Origin: Endomychus coccineus
Lineage: Eukaryota; Arthropoda; Insecta; Coleoptera; Endomychidae
Direction of reading: 5' to 3'
Assembly (NCBI GenBank): GCA_958510875.1
Contig: OY294069.1
Coordinates: 1,488,001 to 1,552,000, forward strand
DNA: 64,000 bases
Shown here: positions 12,495-21,606 of the stretch, one piece after another
Numbering within the stretch: position 1 is the first letter of the stretch
Layout of the letters: the number at the start of each line of letters is the position of its first letter
Notes under the pieces: model-generated
What the model saw: the letters and a program-made list of their open reading frames with translations, nothing else
The model's database searches: none
What the model was told of the DNA's origin: nothing
Program-made: the position numbers and the translations under genes

Positions 12495-14050
12495 GAGTTG
12501 CCACATCAGATTTTTTTTATATACTCATCAGACGAGAAGAAAGCACGAAGGACCTCGTGGGGGGAGTATTGCCAGGGCATAGAGGATATGTGCAGCTACG
12601 CTAGACTCCACAAGGTACTAGCAACCGAACCACGACAGAAAGTGGGCTCCTGTGCAAAATCACAAGGAGGATATACCAAAACAGAAGAAGAAACGCTGAA
12701 GCCGATGCTCTACTCACTTCCCTGGATCACGTTCTGTTAACGACCGTAGTATGACAGAGCCTGGAGACATCGTAGTTCAGAAAAGAGCGCCGAAGGAAAA
12801 CTGGGCTCTGGCTGTGAGAATCATTAACCAATCAAAAATCAAATGATAATAAATTCATTTCAACCATATAAATTGCCATGAGCCTATGGGATACTACCAG
12901 CTTCACTGCAGCAGGCAATCGATATACTGGCCCCCATCCTGTGTGAAATGCTGAGAGCCAGCTTGACACTGAGCTACATATAGGAAGATTGGAGGGCGGC
13001 AAAGATGGGATTTATACCAAAGCCAGGGCGAGAGTCTTACGACAGGCATGTCAGGGATGGAGCTCTCATGAGAAACTCCCTACATCGTAACCAGTATGCC
13101 TAGCAAACCGAAAATTCTGCAAAATGGGGCTATACGAGCTAATACAGAGAGCAAAAAAATAGCTGGACTGCAACGAAATTGCGCTAGCGAGCTTTTTAGA
13201 ACTTTTGATAATACCTCTTTCGAATCAATTTCCAGAGCAACGCGAGAGCGAGGGATGAAGGGTCTTCTGTGCAGATGGATCTCCAACATGCTCCGATACA
13301 GGACAGTCATAGGAACTCTCAATGAGGTTGAGAATGAGGTGCGGGTCGCCGGAGGAGATCCGCAGGGAGCTGTACTACCACCTCTACTGTAGTCTGGTGG
13401 TGAGCGAACTTCTAATACTCCTTGAGAGTAAAGGATTCTGAGTAATCGGATATGCGGATGATATCGTCATTATAGTATAAGGGATGTTCGGGAGCACAAT
13501 AGCATCTCTGATGCTGCTAGAGATGCAGCACTGAACACCGTGGAAAGATGATGCAACAAGGAAGAACTCACAGTGAATCCCTCGAAAATAACCATTGTAC
13601 CCTGCACGAGGAGACTTAGTTTTGTATGGGGAACACATACAGATGACGGACGCGGTCAATTACCTTGCGGTAAGCCTAGATCAAAAGGCTGACCTTTGGA
13701 AAGAACACTAATAAAGCAATAAGGGCCCTGCGGACCTGTTATCGTACAGTCTGAAGAACCTGGGAACTCACCCCACGGATGGTGCACTGGATGTATACCA
13801 CTAAATCGAGATCAATTGTAACATACGCCGCAATCGTGTGGGAGCCAAAAACAAAAACGAAAGTATCCCAGCATTCCCTGAACAGAGTTCAGACGCAGGC
13901 GTGCTTAGGAATAACAGGTGCAATGTCTACCGCCCCAACGGTTGCAATCGAAAGGTTCAGGCAGAAGCTATAAGAGGAGCGTATCGTTTCGATCTTATTG
14001 GACAAGAAAAGGCTGACCAAAAAAGCCGAAGCACTCTTGTGTAGTAATGT
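12495..14050 (+). mobile_element. Non-LTR retrotransposon remnant, I/R1-like with RNase H relatives
   Basis: Degraded ORF2. 12498-12740 has ARLHKVLATEP and GGYTKTEEETL, the linker between endonuclease and RT in this group. 13096-13392 has FDNTSFESISRATRERGMKGLLCRWISNMLRYRTVIGTLN and GGDPQGAVL, the RT palm approach. At about 13440-13475 a different frame reads VIGYADDIVI. 13779-13973 has MVHWMYTTKSRSIVTYAAIVW and LNRVQTQACLGITGAMSTAPT, the thumb and post-RT part. Stops and shifts occur throughout, for example after 13392 and near 13480. The RNase H end is absent here; a matching domain occurs on the minus strand at 43510-44490. Confidence 0.85.
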
Positions 14051-14880
14051 TCATATATTTTGGACATAAATGTGACAAGATTACCATTTTTGATTGAAAC
14101 TAATGCGATAAAGACGCTTAGCGCTTAGTACAATTGGAAATCCTGCGTTTTAGTTAATGTGAATTAGTTTACACAAAAGTCTTGATGATGGTCGTGAGAC
14201 CGAAACGTACATGAAGACTAAAATATAATAGAAGTATGTGTTAATGCCACCTATTTCCCAACAATTTACATATACTTCATACATGGGTGAAGAAACAGTA
14301 TTATGTTAATAGAAGTGATCAACTCTCAGATTGCGAACGGGGCTGCTAAATAGTAGGTACCAATATCCAGAATATTGTTAGAAACGGGAGCTTTCGTAAC
14401 GAATTTTCCGATATTAGGCGTGAAGTGAATCGTAAAACGAACCGAGGGACCCGTTTCGTTGTTACAATAAGAAGTTAATGGTAAAAGATATATGACACAT
14501 TTCAGATTAGAACCTCGATAAGATACAGGTGCACAAGCACAGCGTTACTATTACCGCTTAGCGTTACAACTGACTTGCGCGATTTTATTTATGATTAATG
14601 CCAACGAATTAAGGTGTATTTTCTAGAAAAGAGCCAACAATTAAATAAACGTTATCGTCTCTTCGGGGCGCGATTACAACACATGCCGCAATTATGCGCC
14701 AGTACTCACGTTTTTATCTCTTTGTGAGTATCTGATGTAATATATCTTCTCGGTGAGAAATCGCACAATCCGATCTTTAATAGCGCCTTGGTTTAGTCTG
14801 TGGTAACTATAGCGATTAACTAATATGAAATAAATATATCCAAAAGATTTATAATACTATATGGGGAGCTTAAATGATGA
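14051..14880. other. Non-coding stretch
   Basis: No supported gene. The only structured piece is the hammerhead-like motif listed at 14182-14206. The rest is unique-looking AT-rich sequence. Confidence 0.45.
14182..14206 (+). ncRNA. Hammerhead-ribozyme-like motif, probably inactive
   Basis: The text reads ttgatga, t, ggtc, gtga, gacc, gaaac. That is a 4-bp helix II with a 4-nt loop between a near-consensus CUGANGA box and GAAA. The first core base is U instead of C, and an extra U precedes helix II. No helix III with a UH cleavage triplet follows. It is probably a decayed end of a Penelope-like or related element. Confidence 0.35.
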
Positions 14881-14888
14881 TATCCGCG

Positions 14889-14957
14889 TCGCAGTAGCCG
14901 ATGTTTCGCGAACCATTACAGGTGGTATTTTCAGGGCAGGCTTGACGCTTGAACTGC
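14889..14957 (-). repeat. Dispersed repeat copy 1 with decayed hammerhead-like core
   Basis: On the minus strand the text reads cctgccctgaaaataccacctg, aatggttcgcgaaacatcggc and then gacgcgg. The same order (ccctgaagatgccacctg ... gcgaaacgtcggc ... aacgcg) occurs at 24282-24345 and, more diverged, at 36705-36785, always on minus. Here the core box is CUGAAAA and the GUC triplet is lost, so this copy should be inert. It abuts the inverted LINE segment at 14958. Confidence 0.6.
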
Positions 14958-15290
14958 AGCTCTCATAGCATACTCATAGCAAAGTATTCATTAAAATTAT
15001 TAGCAATTTCTAAATCATCGTGAACAACTACCATTTCATCCTCATTTTGGAATTTAATATGTTTAGAAAACTCCCGAAACTTCGTATCAACAAATTTTCA
15101 AGTGTTTTCCACATTTGCTGCACATTATTCTTAAACCTGTTTATTTTTTCAAATAATATTAGGTTTTTATTTTTTAATTATATTTGCAGGTATTTCATCC
15201 ACAATATTTTCAAAAGATTGTACTTCTTTACATATATATATTTCCGTTGAAACATTATTTCTCCGTGGAGATATTGGCTTTATCATTTCT
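14958..15290 (-). mobile_element. Inverted 5' segment of the adjacent LINE
   Basis: Read on minus, 15150-15060 gives VQQMWKTLENLLIRS and, after a frame change, 15060-14960 gives KHIKFQNEDEMVVVHDDLE, then IANNFNEYFAMSML. This is the endonuclease-RT linker of non-LTR elements (WKTL-NLL ... EIAN-FN-YF). It sits immediately before the plus-strand RT at about 15300, which itself starts in mid-fingers. A head-to-head arrangement of an upstream piece and a downstream piece is the pattern left by twin priming during LINE integration. Stops and one shift are present. That the two pieces came from one insertion is inferred. Confidence 0.6.
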
Positions 15291-16581
15291 GTTTAGATAC
15301 TGTGGCACAGCTATTGATTCAGTTGCATATCAACTTCTAAGAGTCTCTGATGAAACAGTTGTTTCGGATCTGCAATCTGGTTTTAGAAGGGGCCACAGTA
15401 CGGTAACAGTCTTGGCTAATATTGTGGATGATATTGTGAGAAGTATAGACCAAGGACATGCATCTGCATTGGTATTATTAGATTTCTCAAAAACCTTTGA
15501 TACGCTGGACCACTCCCTTCTAGTAGCCAAGTTGAGGTTTTATGGTTTCAGCGATACAGTTTGTAATTTTTTTATGTCTTATCTTTGTGAGAGGACACAG
15601 GTTGTTGAATGCAGGGGTGAAAGGTCTTCGGTTCGTTATATTACCTCTGGGGTTCCGCAGGGTTCTGTGCTTGGTCCCTTATTGTTTCTGATTTATACGA
15701 CCGATATGTTTGAGAGTATTCGCCAGTCTAAGATGCAGATGTTTGCGGATGACACTAAGATTCGGTCTGTCTTTTTACCTGGGGACGTTATACATGCTGC
15801 TGCTGCTTTAAATCGTGACTTGGCTTCTATTTCTGTTTATGCGCGTGAAAACAATCTTAAATTGAATCCAAAAAAGTGCATGTATATGGTATTTTGTCCC
15901 AGGAACCGCAGGACTCATATCCTGCAGAATTTTAAGTTGATGATAGACGGTGAGCTTATTAAGTACGTAGAGACTGGGAGAAATTTAGGCGTTATTTTTG
16001 ACACTAACTTGAGATTTAGAGAGCATGTCTCATATGTTGTGAAAAAAGCCTATCTTGCACTTAAATTGATGTACTCAAACTACCATATTATTAACTTCAA
16101 AATGCGAAAAAAACTTTGTGAGTGTTTAGTAATTCCACTACTTCATTATTGCAATGTGGTATATTTCCCCTGTTTGAACAAACTATGCAAGTATCGTTTG
16201 CAGAAGATTGTTAATTCATGTGCTCGATTTGTATTTGGTTTTGCAAAGTTTGACCACATCTCACATAAGATAAAGGAGCTCAGATGGCTTAGGGTTGACC
16301 AGTTATACAGTTACCACTTCTCAATGTTTGTTTGTAAATTGTTGTCTACCTCGTCACCACTTTACTTGAGACAGAAGCTTACTTTTAAACAGGATGTGCA
16401 TGATCTTCATTTGAGACATGTAAATACACTTTCCTTGCCTAGATTTCGTTCTTCCATGTTTCGTAGATCTTTTTCGTACAATGCGCCGGTAATATTTAAT
16501 AAGTACTGTTTACAACAGGAAAACTTGTCAGTGAAGAGCTTTCGTTTGAGGCTTAGAGACAGAATTTTTTCGGAGGGCTGA
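15184..16581 (+). pseudogene. Non-LTR retrotransposon ORF2, RT and C-terminal domain (5' truncated)
   Basis: A 465-codon open frame; the real element coding begins near 15300 (AYQLLRVSDETVVSDLQSGFRRGHST). RT motifs follow in order: LLDFSKTFDTLDHSLL with the first catalytic Asp, SGVPQGSVLGPLLFLIY, the FADD box at 15742-15753, then LASISVYARENNLKLNPKKC and YVETGRNLGVIFDTNLRFREHV. The RT-distal domain continues through LHYCNVVYFPCLNKL and CARFVFGF to the natural end (RLRDRIFSEG, stop at 16579-16581). The first roughly 38 codons before 15300 are not RT-like and belong to the inversion junction. Endonuclease and the first RT motif are missing, so the copy cannot move by itself, yet the remaining frame has no stop. 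This implies a fairly recent insertion. Confidence 0.9.
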
Positions 16582-16790
16582 GAGTGTGTTCTCATTGCTC
16601 GTCATCATACTGGATCGTCATTTTCTTTCTTGTTTGTATTAATTTAATTTAGGCTTAAGTTTAGAATTTGTATGTATTATTTTGCTCGTCAGGGGGGTCA
16701 AGTTGAGTAGCTTATGCTAGATCTTCGCCTCCCATTAGAGTATTTCTATTCTCAATAAAGTTATATTATTATTATTATTATTATTATTAA
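16582..16790 (+). mobile_element. LINE 3' UTR ending in an (ATT)n tail
   Basis: Follows the ORF stop directly. After about 170 bases of UTR comes a cleavage-signal-like aataaag (16754-16760) and then about ten ATT/TTA triplets to 16790. Some non-LTR clades, such as I, end in simple triplet repeats instead of poly(A). The tail defines the 3' integration point. Confidence 0.8.
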
Positions 16791-17783
16791 ACATTTGAAG
16801 ATCCATTTGATTGTATGTAATCTGTTGTTTCTTCAATATCACGCTTTACTTCAGCTCTGGTTGGTTTGGTAATACAATTACCTTGGCTAAAATTGTATAA
16901 TGCTTTTGTTTGGTAACTAGAATTCTTTATTGCTGACTCACTATCGATATTGAATTGTAATTCTGAATTTCAGAAGCATGATTCTGCGTGTTGATAACGA
17001 CTTCCTGTGGCATCGAGATTGACATTTTCAAGATATAAAATACAGATTCTCCTAAATTTCTTTCGAGAACCAGAATACTTGTATATAGACATAAAAGGAG
17101 TGATACATTTATATTACGAATGGGTGTCATTGTTAGTACACGCAACCTAATCAAGTACATTAATAAAACTAGGTACAGTGGCGTGTACATGCAATATTTC
17201 ACAAGTGGTAGCGACAAGGTGTGTGGTGTGTGTGGGTTGCTGATTACATTTGAAATGTGGTAAATGTAACAAATACATCGTTTGGGAGGACAGATGTGAT
17301 TCGGATACAATGCAGTGGTAACGAGGTGGCTTTGACTGGAACGGTTATCACAATTCTGTTCTCCTCCCAACTGTGGCAAACAGAACATTGTTAACTGTCC
17401 TCGACTTTAAATTGCGAGAATATATTATTATACGGCTTTGATTTATTGTCGAGCTGTTATTCCGAAAATGCACAATGATCGTCCGAGAAACGAGGTAAAA
17501 TGCTCAAGGAATATATCATTGTACTTTGAACCAAAGTGAATAAAGTCGAGTTCTGACGACATCCACCAATGTCGAATTAACTATCAACAATTTTTACATT
17601 CCTTCAGTCCCTACTTTTCTAATTTCCTTCATACTTTCTCAGAGCTAGTCAATTTTTCACCATGAATTGAACGATGTTTTGAGTAAATTGGAATATTGCA
17701 CAACTTGTTGATCTAACCCTTCAAGCCTTCATGTTTGTTGGCACTTGAAAATATTACATTTATTCATGAAGCTCTTCAGTATA
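16791..17783. other. Non-coding stretch with an unexplained 153-codon minus ORF
   Basis: The minus frame 17388-16927 is open for 153 codons but reads as irregular, Cys- and Tyr-rich text with no domain, and starts in a GT-rich patch. I do not support it as a gene. Nothing else is recognisable. Confidence 0.4.
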
Positions 17784-18897
17784 TGAGGGCAAGGTGGAAA
17801 GTTCCTGAAAAATAAAACAGATGGCGCCATAACCGACAATCTCATGTGACATTTGTGACATACCATCTTTGACTAGAACGCATTGAAATTTTCAAACTGA
17901 TATGTCATTCAGTTCTGTTTTGACACTCATCGAAAGCAAGCAACCTTGAAGATTTTTGTAAACATGGAAAAAAGTGAATTCAGTGTCTTGATTAAACATT
18001 ATTTCTTGCATTGAAAGAACATTACGCAAACGACTCCCAAGTGGTTTACTGATTTTCGTTTTGGCAGTATGACCACAAATGACGTCGAACGTTCTGGTAT
18101 GACGATTGTTGTGGTATGACGATTGGACGATCGGCGAGTTTAAGTGCAAGAGATTGCTTAGGCTATGGGCATCTCAACCGAACGGTTACAGAACAGTTTT
18201 GAATATGAGAAAGCTATCTACCAAATGGGTGCCGCATTTGCTCTCTGTTGACAACAAGCGCGACCGTGTGACAACTTCAAAGGAGTGTTTGACGATGAAA
18301 AATACTTTTTGCACCGTTTCGTAACCATGGACCAAACATGGATCCATCACAACACACCAGAGAACAAAGAACAGTCGTAACAGTGGACTTGTCCTGGAGA
18401 ATCGAAGCCGAAAAAGGTCAAAGTGGGTTTATCGGCTAACAAAGTCATGGTGAGAGTTTTTTGGGATGCACACGATATCGTCCATAGCGATTACCTTGAA
18501 AGGGGCAAAACGATCACCGGCGTATATTATGCAGAGCTGTTGGATCGATTCGACGCCGTTTTGAAGCGAAAGCGGTAGCATTTGGCAAAGAAAAAAGTGC
18601 TCTTCTACCAGGACAATGGCAAAATTGCATGAATTGCGCTACGAATTGATTCGTTATCTACCGTATTCTCCAGATTTGGCCCCATGCGATATTTATCTTT
18701 TTCCAAACTTGAAGAAATGTCTCGGCGGAAAGAGAGGTCATCGCTGAAACAAATGCCTATTTTGACGGATTGCCGAAATAGTATTATTTGGAAGGGATCG
18801 AAATATTAGAAAAACGTGTATCGGGTTACAAGGAGAGAGCTGAAATAAGTTTTGACCAAATAAATCATTTCTTGTTTCATTTTTTACCTTGCCCTCC
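17784..18897 (+). mobile_element. mariner (Tc1/mariner) element, degraded, both ends present
   Basis: Terminal inverted repeats are visible as tgagggcaagg at 17784 and its partner ccttgccctcc ending at 18897, each next to a TA (17782-17783 and 18898-18899), the target duplication expected of this superfamily. The length of 1.1 kb is typical of mariner. Coding traces run on plus. MEKSEF and IKHYF follow the ATG at 17964, then TDFRFG, then LSTKWVPHLLSVDNKRDRVTTS at 18106-18324. Then come DQTWIHHNTPENKEQS, VGLSANKVM, FWDAHDIV, GKTITGVYYAELLDRFDA, KKKVLFYQDN and YSPDLAPCD. A deletion follows QDNGK (near 18620), and several stops are present, so no transposase is made. Confidence 0.9.
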
Positions 18898-19384
18898 TAG
18901 TGCTAAATAGTAACTCAAATAGTTTTGATATACTTGGCAATAGGTTCAAATGCCTCCGATTTTCTACTGTCTCTGGATCTTCTTTCTTATAGATTAGTTT
19001 CACCAGAGACAATATCAGTGTTTGTGGAATATTCCAAATTGCATGGAATTTTTTTTATTATATATGTCAATACTTCTTTTACTATTGATGTTCATTTTCA
19101 TTACATTTGCTGGTGAATTTAGTTCTAATTTTGTTTGACAATTGCAAGAATTCTTGAGGTTTCATTTAATAATAGGGGATAGGTACATTGACTGATTATT
19201 TTATTCAATGTTATATTGTAATTCAACCTTTGGGATACCTTGTAAATAACTCTGGAATTACTTCAGCAGGGTATCCCAATTTATCGTAACAGTTCTTCAC
19301 CAGTTCATAGTCCGCTTCCCAAAAAAGATAACAGCCCTTCAAAGTTCGGTTGAAAAAAATTATTTTCTTCATCCCTTCGGCAAA
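18898..19384. other. Short non-coding stretch with one hairpin
   Basis: No gene. At about 19230-19276 gggatacc is followed 31 bases later by ggtatccc, forming an 8-bp stem. Its role is unknown. Confidence 0.4.
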
Positions 19385-19640
19385 ATATGTGTGGCGTAGC
19401 TACAGGATGGTTGATTTTACAACACTATTCTCTACGCCTTCAAATCCGCGTCGAATCGTTCCAACAGCTCTGCATAATATACGCCGGTGATCGTTTTGCC
19501 CTTTTCGCGGTAATATGGACGGTACCGCGTTCATCCCAAAAAAACTGTCGCCACGACTTTGTTGGCCGATAAACCCACTTTCGCCTTTTCCGGCTTCGAT
19601 TTTCCAGGGTAAGTCCCCTGTTTCGACTGTTATCCCTTCT
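19385..19640 (-). mobile_element. Second mariner transposase fragment
   Basis: Minus-strand text in two frames: KRRKWVYRPTKSWRQFFWDERGTVHIT and AKRSPAYIMQSCWNDSTRI. With shifts this corresponds to the VGLSANKVM-FWDERGTVH-GKTITGVYYAELL stretch of mariner transposase. Only the central part between the first and second catalytic Asp remains. It is oriented opposite to the mariner 500 bp upstream and is a separate insertion. Confidence 0.75.
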
Positions 19641-19664
19641 ATACCCTACTAATTGCAAACAGTA

Positions 19665-19718
19665 TTGAAACAGGCACATTTTGATTTTTAATTGACTTTA
19701 CCCTGATGATGGCTACAT
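19665..19718 (+). mobile_element. 3' end of a Penelope-like element, split by the hAT
   Basis: The text ggcacattttgatttttaat ... ctttaccctgatgatggctacat aligns by eye with the PLE end at 49768-49806 (ggcacatttcgattcataat ... tttactctgatgatggctact). It stops at the hAT insertion point. The other half resumes after 21606 as ggtagctggaagggcc, matching ggcagccgaaaggtcc at 49807. In the pre-insertion sequence this was a hammerhead-like motif whose GAAA had decayed to GGAAG. Confidence 0.7.
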
Positions 19719-21598
19719 CAGTGGCGGCTCCTCGAAGGAGGCTAAGGAGGCTCAGCCTCCTCACCAATTTATCTTAATGATCATTCTCCATTTTATTTCC
19801 TGTTTCTCTGATAATTTGTGAAATTTTACAATTAATTCCCCGTTCTCAGTAGTTATTTTTAATCTGGCAACAGTGTCCTGAGGCTAGACTTTCTATATAT
19901 CTCAAACGCTGAGCATGTGTTGATCAACGCAGTTGCCGTTTTTCCGACCAGTCCGAACGCCAACTGGGTAAATCAGCGAAAATGGCAACACCCTCTGGAG
20001 GCTAGCCTGCGGCAGCCGCTAGCAATCTATGAAATACGAGACGTGCGTTCTGCCGACTGCTGAGTAGGTCAGTCAGTGCTTGTTTATGTGTTGTCACGCC
20101 ACGCGAAGTAAGGTTAGATTGTTGTCTGTTGTAAATTTAAAATGAGTGTTAGTGAGTTAGTTGCTGCCTTTTAGAAAATTCATTTAGTGAATTAACATAT
20201 GATAAAAGTGTTTCTTTTAAATAAACGGCCTTTACCGGATTTGAAAGGATTAGTAATTTCAGGTAACTATCAAAATCGATCATTGTTAATACTAATAGTA
20301 GTATTGACAAGACGAAGTTTTAAAAAAAAATCGTTGATTTCCCTGTAATGCTCCAACTCGATGGAATTTTACATCACGTGCAGTATTTAGTATTTACCAT
20401 CCATAAAAATAAAGACAAATTAATTGAAACATTTGATTTTGTATTAAACAGTGATGACTTTTCAACAGATCAGGTTTCATTAAATGCTGCTGTTGGTTTA
20501 AAATTTTATTTAAAAAATGAAGAATTTTTGTTTTTTCTTGATAATTTTAAATTAATATTTGAACAAACTGATCTTATTTTTCAAATTTTACAACATAAAT
20601 TCACTGATATAATTTATTCAAGAGATCGTTTGAAACATCTGATTGGAAAAATTTCAAGTTTCCGTAATACAGAATTTCATTTTAATATTTTATTTGAAAA
20701 TTTTTCAACTGATGAGGTTCCTCCCACGAAAAGGAGGAAAATGTATAATTTGGTAGACAAGAAACTACATTATAAACAACTTTTTTATGAAATTTTAGAT
20801 ACTATTAAAGGTCAAATTGAGATTCGATTTTCCGATTTACATGAATTGAAGTTTTTTGACTTGACGAATAGACGATTTTCCGAATCTTTTTCAAAAGAGT
20901 TCCCCAATACACTTTAAGATAACCTAGTTCTAAAATATAAATTTTTTGATAAAATAGCACGGCACAATGAATTATGCGTTATATACTCGGATAAAGATAT
21001 TTTAGGCCAATATGACAGTCACGCCGATATGATAAAATATATGATAGACAACGATTTGCCTCAGTTTTATAAACTACTTTGTTTGACAGTCACCATTTCT
21101 GTCACGTCGGCATCGGTGGAGAGATCATTTTCTACTCTCAAACGAATTAAAACTTACATGCCAAATACAATGGGCCAAAATCGTTTATACAATGTTAGTT
21201 TAATATCTATTGAAAAAGATTTAGTAAAACACTTAAAACAAAATGATACATTTTTTGATAATATTATTGATAATTTTTCGCAAACTAAAGACCATAGAAT
21301 TCCGTTAATATATAGAAAAAGTTAACAAAATTTAATAAAAAAAAACAAAATATGAAAAATTCCAAAAAAAAAAATATTAAAAATCCAAAAAAAATAAAAG
21401 ACAAGAAAAGGACAAAAAAATTTTTTGGCAAGAGAAACTCCTCCACGTTGGTTCTTGCTGGGTAACAATTAATTCTGTCACTGAAGTAGCTGGTACGGTC
21501 GCTGTGCAAAAGTTAAATTTATTGGCTGAATAAAGTATATTTTTACAAAAACGTTTTATGTCCAGCCTCCTCTCTCAAAAATTCACGAGCCGCCACTG
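19719..21598 (+). mobile_element. hAT transposon with intact ends (1.88 kb)
   Basis: Begins CAGTGGCGGCTCCTCG and ends CGAGCCGCCACTG, with perfect inverted ends over about 12 bp and an exact 8-bp target duplication. It contains a hAT-family coding region (20348-21325) on plus. About 630 bp of 5' leader and an A-rich 3' region (21320-21430) flank the frame. The transposase is shorter than a full hAT protein of roughly 600-800 aa and has lost its N-terminal zinc finger and catalytic start, so this is an internally deleted copy. Confidence 0.93.
20348..21325 (+). pseudogene. hAT transposase C-terminal half with one premature stop
   Basis: hAT transposases cut and paste DNA; their C-terminal dimerisation domain carries a conserved SxxxER-S signature. 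Frame 20348-20917 reads helical, Phe- and Leu-rich text (FKFYLKNEEF-type, NEEFLFFLDNFKLIF) with PPTKRRKMYN near residue 125. It ends at TAA 20915-20917. The same frame continues without another stop to 21325 and contains CLTVTISVTSASVERSFSTL and KRIKTYMPNTMGQNRLYNVSLISIEKDL. That is the hAT dimerisation domain as found in ZMYM1-like transposases. A single in-frame stop, or readthrough, is therefore all that separates the two parts. The DDE part upstream is missing. Confidence 0.85.
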
Positions 21599-21606
21599 GG
21601 CTACAT

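Larger units (their letters stand above)
19711..21606 (+). repeat. 8-bp target-site duplication of the hAT element
   Basis: ggctacat occurs at 19711-19718 and again at 21599-21606, directly outside the inverted ends CAGTGGCGGCTC and GAGCCGCCACTG. Eight base pairs is the standard hAT duplication. Confidence 0.95.

Noticed and set aside
16927..17388. 153-codon minus ORF as a gene
   Set aside because: No domain, signal peptide or homology by eye; odd composition, and it overlaps a GT-rich patch. Probably a chance frame.
17892..18149. 85-codon minus ORF
   Set aside because: Shadow of the mariner coding region on the opposite strand.
21285..21509. 74-codon Phe-rich minus ORF
   Set aside because: Translation of the A-rich 3' end of the hAT element; a low-complexity artefact.
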